Part shown: in pieces, positions 9,976 through 22,200 of the stretch
Layout of the letters: each line of letters opens with the position of its first letter
How positions within the stretch are numbered: position 1 is the first letter of the stretch
Assembly: GCA_022846075.1 (NCBI GenBank)
Contig: AP025582.1
Location: 2,914,001 to 2,978,000, forward strand
Source: Oscillospiraceae bacterium
Lineage (GTDB): Bacteria; Bacillota; Clostridia; Oscillospirales; Oscillospiraceae
Direction: 5' to 3'
Length of the DNA stretch: 64,000 nucleotides
Notes under the pieces: generated by a model
The model's input: the letters and a program-made list of their open reading frames with translations, nothing else
The model's database searches: none
Told to the model about the DNA's origin: nothing
Position numbers and translations under genes: made by a program

Positions 9976-9982
9976 TCACCTC
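9976..9982 (-). promoter_or_regulatory. Shine-Dalgarno site that decides the start at 9967
   Basis: GAGGTGA on the minus strand matches seven bases of the anti-Shine-Dalgarno complement and lies 8 nt before ATG at 9967. The GTG at 9979-9977 is part of this site, so the ATG is the better start. Confidence 0.7.
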
Positions 9983-10024
9983 TTTTCTCTTTGATTGGTC
10001 ATTTTAGGGCGCAATAAGCCATAA

Positions 10025-10053
10025 GTATACATAATAATACTATTACAGTATAC
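10025..10053. promoter_or_regulatory. Candidate operator: nested palindromes over the -10 box and start site
   Basis: Two GTATAC hexamers (10025-10030 and 10048-10053) are placed symmetrically about position 39 of this line, and TAATA-C-TATTA (10035-10045) lies almost at the same centre. The right hexamer overlaps the -10 box, and the centre lies near the expected start of transcription. Such symmetry would suit a dimeric repressor, but AT-rich promoter DNA can produce this by chance. Confidence 0.3.
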
Positions 10054-10075
10054 CTATTTATACTACTAATGTCAA
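10047..10075 (-). promoter_or_regulatory. SigA-type promoter for the two-gene operon
   Basis: On the minus strand TTGACA (10075-10070) is separated by exactly 17 nt from TATACT (10052-10047), one mismatch from the TATAAT consensus. Transcription should start near 10040, giving a leader of about 70 nt before ATG at 9967. It lies in the only AT-rich stretch (10009-10157) of the window. Confidence 0.85.
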
Positions 10076-10157
10076 CAAAACATGCTTAAATTTTGTCGCT
10101 TTTTAATCATTTATAACCACAGATTTTTGCTATTTGTATTTCTCTCTTCTTGACATA

Positions 10158-10195
10158 AAGAAAGACCCCGGCACAGACGTGCCGGGGTCTTTCTT
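10158..10195 (-). terminator. Intrinsic terminator after the giant gene
   Basis: AAGAAAGACCCCGGCAC (10158-10174) pairs perfectly with GTGCCGGGGTCTTTCTT (10179-10195) around a 4-nt loop. This 17-bp stem has a GC-rich core and T-rich 3' side, starting 10 nt after the TGA stop of the giant gene (10208-10206). The flanks are symmetrical enough to work in both directions. Confidence 0.88.
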
Positions 10196-10205
10196 ATTGC
10201 CTGGA

Positions 10206-13200
10206 TCAATTCCAGGGCTCGGGAAGTGTTCTCCGGGGACTAGTGTTGTTATCCATCCAGAACTGGACCAGAGTCGACTGAGTCTTGTAACCCATAATGT
10301 AGTCCAAATCCACCACATTCAGCTTGCCGTTCTGGTCATAGTCCAGCATGGCAGGCAATGTATTCGGGAACACACTAGTATTGCTCATGAGTGTCATCAG
10401 CATGATCTGAACGTCTTCTTCGCTTCCCAAATCCTCCAGGCCCATATCGTTCTGAGCCATATTCTCAAGGATCTGGTCCACCAGCTGATTTGTCAGCTCA
10501 TCGACAGGGTCAATCGGCTGTTCCACATCCTCAGCGGGCTTGTCGGGCGTCTCAGGTTTGCTCTCGCCCTTTCCAGGCTGGTCGGGCGTCTCGGTACCGC
10601 CCTCACCCTCGCCGGGCTGGTCAGGCGTCTCAGCGCCGCCTTCGCCTTCGCTGGGCTGGTCAGGCGTCCCGGTACCGCCCTCACCCTCGCCGGGCTGGTC
10701 AGGCGTCTCAGCGCCGCCTTCGCCTTCGCTGGGCTGGTCAGGCGTCTCAGTGCCGTCCTCGCCCTCGCTGGGCTGGTCAGGCGTCCCGGTACCGCCCTCG
10801 CCCTCGCCGGGCTGGTCAGGCGTCTCAACGCCGCCTTCACCCTCACCGGGTTGGTCAGGCATGTCAGAACCACTTTCGCCTTCATCGGACTGGTCAGGCA
10901 GTTCCGCGCCTCCTCTGGGTTCTTCTCTCCGCTCCACAGGTCTGACAGTGACCACCTCGTAAGTGACCTCTATCGACTGGTTCACGGATCCACTCTCCCC
11001 AGAGGTCTCCTCCTCCGGCTCCGGAGTCTCTTCCGTCGGGGTTTCCTCAGTGGAGGTCTCTTCGGCCGGAGTTTCTTCGGGCGCACTGTCCTCCGCCGGG
11101 TCAGAGGGCGTCTCTTCGGGCGAATTGGGAAGCTCATCCGGTCCGGCCGGTTCTGTGACCTCCGGCGCCGGGTTCTCTTCACCCGAGGGGACATCCCCGC
11201 TGTCGTCCGGCATCACCGGATCGGGAGCAGGTACAACGCCGTCGGGCTGGGGCAGACTGTTATCCGGTGCGGCGGTGCTGTTTGTACCGCTGGAAACGGT
11301 CAGCTCGCCCACCTTGACAAACGCTGTCAGGCCCTTGTAGATGTAGCCCACATACAGATAGCCGCTGGTGCCGTCCGTCAGTTCGGCGGGGATCTGGTCT
11401 CCCGGCACCAGGACTGCCTCGGCCTCCACCAGGCTCTTGGCGTTGGCACTGCTGCTGAAGTAGAACTCCACCTGATACTCGGCCATAGCCTGTGCCGAAG
11501 GCACCAGCTCCACCGCAGCGCCGTCGCTCTGCTGATAGTAGACCGACATGCCGCTGACGTCGAAGAGGTCGCCGGGCGCCAGGGCCACATCACCATTCAC
11601 AACATGGGTGTTCATGTTCAGCAGGCGCTGCGCCATCTCCTGGTACACGCCCTCCATGGCGGAAGAGTACTGGGTGAACAGTTCCACGTCCGCATCGTCG
11701 ATGACACCGTCGTTGTTGACGTCACCGGCCCGAACGCCCAGGTTCTTCAAGGAGAACTGTGCCGGGATAAAGGTATCGGAGATCCGGAGGTTGTCCACCA
11801 CGTTGTCCAGGAAGCCCGGACGGGACGCCACCAGGGTGTAGACGCCGGCCGTACTGATATCGGTATCCAGGAACTCATACTTGCCGGTGGTCTTGTCGGA
11901 GACCAGCTGTTTGACCTGGGTCAGGTGTCCGGCGGCCACCAGGGCGTCGAAGCGCTCCCGATAGGTGGCTTCCGCCGCCAGGCTCACCAGCGGATTGTCT
12001 CCGGAGGTGGCTTCCAGCACGGAGAGGTAACCCATGTCGGCGCTCTTCTTGTAGAGGGTGACATAGGCACCGCGGTCGGCGCGGATGGCCGCGCTGGTGG
12101 TACCCAGCACCCGGGTCTGGAAGGTGGCGGTGTTGCCCTTGGTATCCCGGTAGACCGTGATCCAGTAAGTACCCACGCCGCCGCCCGGCTCGGTCACCCG
12201 CACCATGAACTTGTCGCCGCCGTTCAGGCCGGTATCCAGGTACACGGTATGGGTCAGGATCACTTTGCCCGGCTCGCTGGTGGTGTCGGTGGTGCCCGCG
12301 CCTCCGTCGGTGCTGGCCAGGAGCACGTTGTCCTTGAAGAACTCCAGCTTGGAGCCCTCCACGGCCTTGGCGTTGAGCTCCATCTCGTTGGTCAGGGCCT
12401 CCACCAATACGGAGTAGCTGTACCGCTCCACGTCGAAGACATAGGGTGCGGTGTCGCCCGTGGGATCCACAGGATCCGTGGGATCGGCTTCCTTGTCCAC
12501 GCTGGGATCGTCAGGCGCCCACACCAAGCCCTGATCCGCCACATAGGCGGGGGCGCTGGCCGAGGGATCGTACCTGTTGTTCCCCTCGCCCTTCCACATC
12601 ATCTCGAAGAGGTCGCCCTGGGTATTGTCGGTGACCCAGATGGTGTCCAGCCTGCCGGTGTTCTTGCGGATGATCTTCAGCACGTAGGTCGTGTCCACGC
12701 TCTCCGAGTCGATGCCCGGTGCCTCGCTGTGGCCGGTGACGAAGAGCCAGCTCTCCGTCTCGCCGGGCTGGAGCTTCACGACCACGCTGCCGAAGCCGCT
12801 GGCATCCAGGTCGGTGACGGTGGGCACGCCGTGGTAAGTGACCACCATCTGGTTGGCCAGGGAGAAGAGATCGGAAGCCTCCACATTGATGTACTCGCTG
12901 TCCATGGAGAGGTTGATGGTGTAGTACTTGATGCCGGGCTGGAAGCCCTGGCCGTCCAGGTAATCGGCGGGCGTGTTGCCCACCATGCCGTCGATGCCCT
13001 GCATCAGCGTGGCCGGGGCATTCACGTGGCCGACGGCCGCGGGCTCGGTGGCGCCGTAGTACACCTTCATGTCGCCCAGCTCATGGGGATCGTTCTGACG
13101 CCGGTCGCCTCTCACCGCCAGCAGATAGTACTCGGAGGTGCTGCCGGTCTCGGTGGTGGTGACGGTGAACTTCAGCAAAGCCTGGAACTGCTCGTCGGCA

Positions 13201-16200
13201 AAGTAGGCGTTGCCGAAGTCCGTCAGATACTTGGTCTCGCTGGTCATGGTGACACTGGCCGCCGTGCTGCCCACCCGGGACATCTTGACGCTCTGGGTGG
13301 CGCTGTCGAACTTGACCCAGGGCCACAGGCGGCTGTCCCGGTAATCCATGACCACCATGTAGTAGGGGTACTGGGGCTCGAAGCCGGTGACGGGCACTGT
13401 CGCCGTTGCGTCGTCCGGGTCGGGCTGGGTCACGATGCTGGTCCGGTCGTTCTTCTCGTCCAGCCGGTAGAGCGGCAGCAGTTCGTCCGCCTCAGGCTGG
13501 AAGGCCTTCAAATCCTGGAGCTGATCCAGGTTGGCGGGTACGTCGCTGCGGGTGATGTGGATCACGTACTTGCCCGTGCGGGTGCCGGCGCCGTAGGCGT
13601 AGGTCAGAGTGACCTCTACCCAGAACTCCTCCAGCTCCTCGCCCGTAGTGGCGTCGGTGAACTGGCTGTCGGTCTGGTTGTAGGGCACGGTCAGCTCGCC
13701 GGTGGTGGTGCTGGTCGTTGTCACGGGGGCTCCGTTCTGGTCCACGGGGGTGATCTCATCCGTGGGCAGGAAGCTCCCGTCCTCCTGGCGCGCCTTGTAG
13801 GCCGTCATGGAGAGGGTGGCGTCCCGGTAGCCCACGCCGTAGTCGGCCTTGGCCCAGACGGCAAAGTCGGTGCGGCCCTTCCAGACCTCGCTCTCGTACT
13901 CCCGGACCACCGGGTCATAGACGGGCGTCAGGGCCTTGTTGGCCTTGACCGTCTTCAGGTCCCGGAGGATGGGATCGGCGGTGCGGTACACCGTGAGGCT
14001 GTACTCGCTGATGACCTCGTGCCCGCTCTCGGCGAACTGGGTCACCCGGATGGTCAGATCCATCTTGGTCGCCCGCACTTCCTCGGTCACGCCGGTCTCG
14101 GGATCGGTGACCGTTTCGATGACGGGGAACTCAAACTCCAAGTAGCCGCTGGGGCTCTTGGAAATGGTCCGCCGGCTGCCGGCCTCGTCGTAGACCTCGA
14201 TGTAGGCCTTGGGCTGGTACTCGTAGACGAAGTTGGCGTTGGCGTAGAGCTGGGCGTCGGCCAGGCTCACGCCCGGGTTGGCGTCCATGTAGTCGGCCAC
14301 GAAGGCGTCGTACTGGGCCTGCTTGTCGGCCTGGGCCTCCTCGGGCGTCCGCAGGGACGCGCTGAGCCAGAACTTGCTGCCCGCGGCGGTGGCCACATAG
14401 CGGAACACGTTGGGGGCAAAGGCCGTGGTCACGGTGCCGGAACTGGTCACAGGCTCGGCGGTGCCGGTGGTCCCGTTGTCCTGCCGCAGGTAGATGGCGG
14501 CCAGGGTGGGCCCGGTGACGCCCTCGGTCTCTCCGGCGTCGTTCAGGGCCTCCACCGGCTTGCCGGTCGTCTCGTCCCGCTTGGCCATACCGTAGCTGTC
14601 CAGCTCCACCTTACGCAGGGCCGGGGTGGTGATGTCGGTGGCGAAGAGGACGAATTCCTGCACGGTATCCATGCCGCTCACCACGGCGCCGATGCTGTCC
14701 CGCTCGGCGGGGACCCAGCCGCGGATGTCAAAGCGCTCCTCATAGCTGGTCACGGGCACTTCCACGGTATAGACGGCCTTCTTGATGGGGAAGCCGCCGC
14801 TGTTGTCGTCGAAGGGATCGCCGTGGCTGGCCCTGTGGCCGTTCACCGTCACGGTGGTCTCCCAGACCACGTCGGGCAGCAGGCCGTCGGGATCGGTGAA
14901 CTCATACTTCAGGTAGGGCATGGTCACCTGGATGGTGGCCGTCCCCTTGCCGTCGGCGTCCAGCTCCATGGTGTCGGTCTCGGCCGACCCGTTGAGCAGG
15001 CCGGAACCGGAGCCGGAGGGCGGATAAATGACCGCGCCGTTCACCGCCACCTCCAGGTCCTCCATGACGAAGTTGCCCAGAGTGTTTCCGGCAGAGCGGA
15101 TCAGGGTGAGGGTGTAGCGCTGGCTCAGGGAGTTGCTGGGCTCGTCCTCCATGACGGGATCCCGGACGTAGACGGTCACCACGGTGGTGGCGCCGCTGCC
15201 CAGGGCCACATCCACGCCGGTCCCGTCCGCGGGCATGTGCAGGGCACTGCCGTTGACGGTTAGGATGGCGTCGTCGGAGAAGGCGTCCGCCGTGATATGG
15301 ACGCTGGTCTCATCGGAGTCCACATAGGCGTAGTAGTTCATCTGGCGGCTGGCAAACTCGGTGGTGAACTCCAGCGCGCCGGTATTGACGCCCGTGGCCT
15401 CCAGGGCCTTCAGCCCGGCCTCCGCCTCCACGGCGGTGACGCCCAGATCCAGGCTGACGCCGGAACTGGTCACCCGGTCGACGGTCAGGGAGTAGACGCC
15501 CCGGTAGTAGGTGTTGCCGTTGGGCCGGATGTCGTAGAGGTAGACCTTGAAGCTGTTGCGGCCAACGGCCAGCTCCACGTTCTTCACCTGCTGGGTGGCC
15601 TTGGCGGTGGCAAAGCCGCTGCCGGCCACGACCACCATGGACTCGCCGGGAATACCGATGGCGGTGATGTCCAGGTTGTCCACGTCGTAAGGCACCGTGA
15701 CAAAGTACTGCCGGTCGGCCCGGTCAAAGACCGGGGACATGGTGCCCTCGCTGACGCCCAGGTAATCCAGCAGCACGGGCACGTAGCCCTCATCCAGCCG
15801 CAGGACGTTGACGATGTAGCGGATGCGGGTACCGGTGAGCTCCCCGTCGGCGTCGGTGCTGTAACCAATGATCTCGAAGTAGTTCTCATGGCCCACAGCC
15901 ACCGGCATATCCTCCAGGCTGCCCTCGATCTGGGCGTCGGTGTTCATATCCCGGAAGATCAGGTTGTTGATGCCCAGCGCCGCGGCGTTCTCCGCCAGGG
16001 CGTACAGGCTCACCTTGTCCACCTCGTGGGGCACCACCACATTGTAGAAATGGGTGTCGCCGGTAAAGACGGGGATCATGTCCAGCTCCACCGTATCGGC
16101 GGCGTCTCTGGGCTTGGTGTAGGTGTGCAGGTCCACCAGGATGGGCTGCTGGTAGCCGGGCTCCTCAGTCTCCGCGTCGGCACGGTTGATGACCACCGTA

Positions 16201-19200
16201 TAGGCCTTCTTGGCGCCGTTGCGGTCGGTGAGGACGATGACCACCTCGTTGTCACCCACCACCAGGTCCCGCAGGGTGAAGTACACGCCGCTCTCGGCGG
16301 GACGGTTGTTGATGGTGATGGTGTAGTTGTAGGCCACCTGGTCGTAGACCTGGTTGCCGTCGCCGTCCACCACGGGGATCTGGCTTCCGTCGCTGGGATC
16401 CGTGGTAAACTGGGGCACCAGCTCGTAGTAGGTGCTGTCCACCAGCAGGTTCACGCTCTCCACCGGGTTGGGCACTCTGGTGTAATAGGCGTTGAAGTCC
16501 GTGGTGAAGTCGGGCACCAGCGGGTACTCCACGGTGGGGGACTCCGACTCCTCGTAGACGTGGATGACGGTGCCTTCCAGGACCGCGGGCAGGCCGCTGA
16601 CATAGGGCGCCCGGTTGATGGTCACCAGGTAACGCTTGGTGGTGATGCGGCCGTCCGCCGCCGTGACCTCGGTGATGAAGGTGACCTCGGTGGTACCCAC
16701 GTTCAGCATCAGGTTCAGGGCCTCGTCGCTCTCGAAGTAGCCCCTGCCGTCGGCGTCCACGTGGTTGTAGGTCACACCCACCTTGGTACGGGTCCCGTTG
16801 GCGTTGATCTGGACCACCTCGACCCGGTAAATGCCTCTGGGTCTGCTGCCGTCGGAGAGCATCGTGATCTCCTCGGGCCGCAGGGTGGGCGTCAGAGAGA
16901 TGCTGTCGGTGCCGTTGGAATAGGACAGGGTGTAGTTGAGCAGCTCGCTGTTCCAGATGGGCGCCAGCGCCCCGCCTCTGGTGTAGTCCATGGCGATGAT
17001 GTCGCCGGTGTCCATGTAGCCGTCGGGGGTCTCATAGGTGCCCAGGTTCAGCTCCACCTCGTAGGCGTAGCGGTAGGTCCGCTCCACGGGGCTCTGGATG
17101 CTGACGCCGCCCACGGTGATGGTCTCAAAGCTGCTGTACCGGCCGGTGACGGTGACGGTCACCCGGTTCTCGCCCTGGTCCAGCGGGATGTCGTGGACCC
17201 AGAAGCCGTTGCCGGTGACCTCTTCCTTCAGGGTCCGGCCGCCCACGTCGCGCACCCGGATCCGGTCCACCACAGCGCCGTTGACGCCGGTGTTGTCCGC
17301 CCGGACCAGCAGGTCCGCGGTGCCCTTGTCCGCCGGCACGTAGACGAAGTACTCGAACCGGTCGGGATCAAAGATGGGCTCCATCTGCTGGTCGCTCTTC
17401 AGCTCGGAGAGCTTGGCCACGTCGCTTTGCTTATACACCGTCAGGGAGGCGTAGCTGCGGTTGTCCCCGTTGGTCAGCTCAAAGACGAAGCGGTTGTGGT
17501 CGGTGGCGAAGTTCACGTCCAGCGCGCTCAGGTCGGTGGCGGTGAGCTGGGTGCGCACCGGCTCGCCGGTGGCGGGATCCGTGACCCCGCCGGGCTGGAT
17601 CAGGTTAACCTTGTAGCCGCTGCCCAGCAGGACGTTGAGCACCTGCAGGGAGAGGCTGCCAGCAGCCGCCGCGGTGGTGTAGTAGAAGTTCTGATCCGCC
17701 GCGTGGGCCACAGCGTCCCGGGTCACGTCCTGTCCGTCCACCAGCAGGCCCTTCATGGTGGGCGCGTCGCCGGTGATGAGCTCGGACTTGTTCTTGTAAA
17801 GGTACAAATCGTAGGTGCTGCCGGAGTACTGGGCGTCGTTCTTGAGCACCTTCACCGCCACATGGTAGACAGATCCGCCGGTGAGGCCGGCCAGCACGTA
17901 CTCGTCGGCCACCACGTCCTGCGCCACAGGGACATTGTCCTGATACACGTCGAAGGTCACGGTGTAGCCAACGCCGTCGGCGTCCACATAGGGCACGGGC
18001 CGGATGGTCAGCGGGGCGTTCATCCCGGCGTCCACGGCAAAGTAATAGGTGCCCACCGTGGGATCGGGGTCAAAGACCGGCGAGAAGTCGTAGTAGTGCG
18101 CGTCCGCCTGTCCGGCGCCGGCGATGAGCTGGATGTCCTTGAGCTTGGAGGTGTAGGCGCTGGGACGGCGCTGGATGATGATCATGTAGCTGCGGGTGTG
18201 CAGCTGATCCTGAGAGGTCACCGTCACCAGCATCACGTTGGTGCCCATGGACAGGCCCACGTCGTTCAGGGGACTGCCGCTGACATGGTTGGAAACCGTG
18301 CCGTTGGGCTGGGTGATCTTGATGGTGGCGCCCGTCACGGCGGTGATGCTGGTGAAGTCCAGCGTTTGCTCCCCGCTGTCCACCGTCAGAGTAAAGATGC
18401 TCTGTCCGGGGTTGGGATCCGTGGTGGCCGCCGGGTCGTTGTTGAACACAGGATCAAAGCTCAGGCTGCCGCCGGCGCTGTCTGCCGCCGTCAGCTCGGT
18501 CAGGTAGGCCGCGCTGGAATAGCGGTAGATATGCAGCTCATAGGGCCACATCTGGGCGGCCTCGCCGGGCTCGTACTTGACGCCGATGTCCAGGTTCATG
18601 TAATTGGGATCCACCGTGGGGATGTCCAGCGTGAGGAAGTTGTCGGTGGTGAAGCGCTGGACCTCGCCGGGATCGTGGTACTGGGGCACCAGGGCGCCGA
18701 ACTGGACCATCTGCTGCTCTTCCGTGCCGCCGTTGGTGAGGGAGGTGTACACACGTACCTTGCCCTTCACGGCGCTCTCGGGCACGCCGACCACAAAGGC
18801 CCCCAGCTCTCCGCTGCCGTCCGCCTTGAGCTCGTTGGGATTCCAGAGGGCGGTGTAGACGTTGGAGTTCTGCTCGAAGGTACCGGCCCCGGTGTCCATG
18901 TACACGGTGAGGGCGTCCCGGTTCACGGGCAGGATGTTCAGAGTGTATCTGGCCCAGGAGACCACGGTGGTGGTGACGCTGTAAAGGTTGCTCTCCTCCT
19001 GGTGATACACGCGGGTGGTGGTGATCCTGGGACCGTCCACGTTGCCCTGGCCGGTGGTCTCGGTGGTGGTGTAGTCCGGCTGGCTGAGGACGCCCTGGAC
19101 GTGGATGGTGTCGCTGGCGGTCACCGTCACCTCCGCGGTGGCGGGGATGATCCAGCTCCCGGATTCACTCTGATAGGCGTCGCCCACGGTGGCGGTGTCC

Positions 19201-22200
19201 ACGCTCACGCCCGGCATGGTGGCCACCGCGCCGGCGGAGGGACTCGTCCCCGCGGCCGCGCCCACGTTGGCCAGGAGCTCCACGATGCCGGAGGGATCCT
19301 TGGCCTTGGCGGTGACGGTGTGGAGGTCTGTCCCCTCCGGGACGTAGGCCAGGTAGGTGCCGTCGCTCAGCAGGGTGGTGTTGCGGCCGTCCACACGCAG
19401 CCAATCCAGGCTCAGGTCCGCGCCGGAACGGTAGATGTAGAGGGTGTAGGTCAGCTGGTTGCCCTGCTCGGCCTGGACCACGAACTGGAAGGTATTGATG
19501 CCCAGATTCAGCTGCACCGTGCGGGTGATCTGGGAGATCTCGGTGCCCATCACCTGGGTGGAGCCGTCGGAGGCCACTCTCACCAGGGTGATCTGGGTGC
19601 CGGAGTGGTCGTGGATGTGGTTGGCGATGGCGTACACATCCACCACGTTGGTGGCGTAGCTCACCTCGTAGGTATAGGTGGTGTCGCTGCGCAGCGTGGG
19701 CTCGTAACCCACCACGCCCATCTGGAAGTTGCCCTCGCCGTCCTTGGCGATCGTGGCGTCGTTGGACAGGTTGTGGTACACCGCGTAATAGGTGCGGGTG
19801 TAGCCGGTGAAGGGCACCGTCAGGGTGATGGGAATCTCGGCGTAATCCACGCTGGGATCGGTGATGGTGATGGCCTCAATCCGCTCGGACTCCTCCGCGG
19901 TGCCGCCGCCCACCTGGACCATGACCACTTCCTGGGCCATCGCCAGAGGAAGATTGGCGGCCACATAGGCGTCGATCTCATTCTGGGACGTATGGGACGT
20001 GCCCGCCAGAGTGTCGCCCGGGATGACCGTGCCCGCGGGGATGACCACGGAGGCGATGGCGGTCTGGATGCCGCTCTGATCCAGGTTGGGGTTGAAGGCC
20101 TTCCAGTAGTTGTACCAGAAGCTATACCGCTCCTCCTTCAGCCGGTCCTCCTGATACTGGAGCCGCTGGCTCTGGAGGGTGTTGGTGGAGTCGTAGGCGC
20201 TGGCGTCCACGATCACGCCGCCCACCGCGCCGCCGGTGGAGGAGAAGTCGAAGGTGTAATCCAAGTGCTTCTGATAATAGGTGGGCGACAGATTCAGCAC
20301 GTTGGCCGCCACCATATCGGTGTCGGGATCGGTGCCGGCGTAGATGGTCAGGCCGTCGATGCCCTTGCCCGGGTTCACCTGATCCAGGTAGAGATCCACG
20401 TTGACGTAGTTGATGATGAGCTTGTACTCACTGGGACCCACGTCGCCGGAGACCGGGGTGACCACGAAGCGGAACAGGTTGTCGCCGTCGTTGAGGCTGC
20501 CGGCGTTGACGGTCAGGGTGCCGTACTGGGGATCGAAGTTCCACACGTCCTGCAGGTCGCCCTTGACCCACTCCCCGTCCACCTTGTTGTAGATGAAGAA
20601 GTCATAGTGGGCCAGCTCGATCCGGGAGGTGGTCTTGGCGGCGCCAATCTCGATCTTGGCCCGGCGGTCGGTGTTGTACACCGTGGCCCGGGCCACCATC
20701 TCGCCTTCGGCGTTCCGGTTGAGATCCAAGGACTGGTCCTCCACCTTGATGTAGTCCAAGTTCTGATCCAGCGAGGTCTTGAGGATCACGGCCTGGAAGG
20801 TCTGGGTGGAGCTGCCCACGTTGACCCGGATGGGTACCACGGTCTCGGCACCGGAGAGGGCCACCTTCGGGTTGACGGTCTTGCGGATGGAGCCGTCGGG
20901 GTTATTGGCGTTGCCGGCGGTGTAGGCGGGGCTCGTGGTGACCGCGTTGTCGCCGGTGCCGATGGTGATGGTCATGGTATCGCTGTTCAGACGGTTGGCC
21001 AGATCGGCGTAGTAGGCTGCCAGCTTGGCCTCCCGCTGGGACACCGCGAAGACCTGCTCCCGGTAGATGGCGCGGTTCGCCAGCTTATCCAGGTAGTCGG
21101 CATCCGTCGGATAGAGCCGGTAGAGCCGGCCCGCGACCTCGTCGGCGGAGCTGCCGTTGCCCATGTAATAGAGGATGTCTCCGTCCTGGATGTCGCCGGG
21201 GGCGATGTTCTTCACATAGTGGAACCTGCCGTCGGAGGCCATGGTCATGACCTCGTCGTTGACCTCCACCGCCAGATCGTCGTAATTGACCTTGTTGCAG
21301 TAGATGAACAGGTCGTAGGTCTGAGTGTTGCCGCTGACGGCGGTGACGGTGACCTCCAGCTGGAACATGGAGTAGGTCCGCTTGTCGATGACCAGCTCGC
21401 CGGAGAGGACGTTGCTGTTCCGGATGGCGCTGTTCATCACTACGGTGACGCCGTTCACGGGGATGGGATCGCCCGTGCCGGGGGCCCGGTCCAGCTCGTA
21501 GGTCAGGGTTCCGGAGTTGTTGTAGCTGTACTGCAGGTAAGAGCCGCCCTGGACGTCCCGCATCTGGATGGTGGCGTTGGCGTCGCTGGCCACCAGGCGG
21601 AAGGGCACGAAGAGGTAGTCCTCCGTCTCATAGGTGCCGCTGGTGTTGCTGCCCGCCAGGATGGTGATGCTGGCGGCGTAGCTGCGCTGTCCGGTGATGG
21701 CGGCGCTCTTGAGCTGGTTGTTGACCCGGTCCAGGTAACCCACCTCCACCTCGGACAACGTGGCATCCGTGGGCACGTTGTAGAGGTAGATGGTGTAGTC
21801 CTTGTAGACGCCGTTGGGCGCGGTGACCCGGACGTAAACGGGCTTCTCGCTCTTGTTGTAGACCTCGATGCCCGACTCGCCGGTGGAATAGCTGTGGGTG
21901 TAGGCCGGACCGTACTCGCCCGTGCCCTCGTCCAGGATGCGGATCGTGGCGTTGGGGTCGGCGGTCTGCAGGTACAGCCATGTCCTGGCGGCGCCTCTGG
22001 GCAGCTGGATGCCGTAAGAGCTCTCGTCCTTGGGCAGGCCGTCCACGGCGGTGCCCAGATTGCCGTTGCTGGCGTTCTCGTGTCTGGCCGCCCGGACGAT
22101 CTCCAGGTCGGTGTTGCTGGAGTTGCGCAGCAGGCGCAGCTTGTAGATCCGGTACTGCCCGTCGGGGGTGGAGATCTTCACAAAGAGGGTGTTGTCGGCC

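Noticed and set aside
9977-9979. GTG at 9979 as the start of the 1611-aa protein
   Set aside because: The GTG forms part of the GAGGTGA ribosome site that is well spaced for ATG at 9967, and no ribosome site is placed suitably for the GTG itself.
10206-10235. LPEPW near the C-terminus as a sortase signal
   Set aside because: It does not fit LPxTG and there is no following hydrophobic segment or basic tail; the chain ends one residue later.
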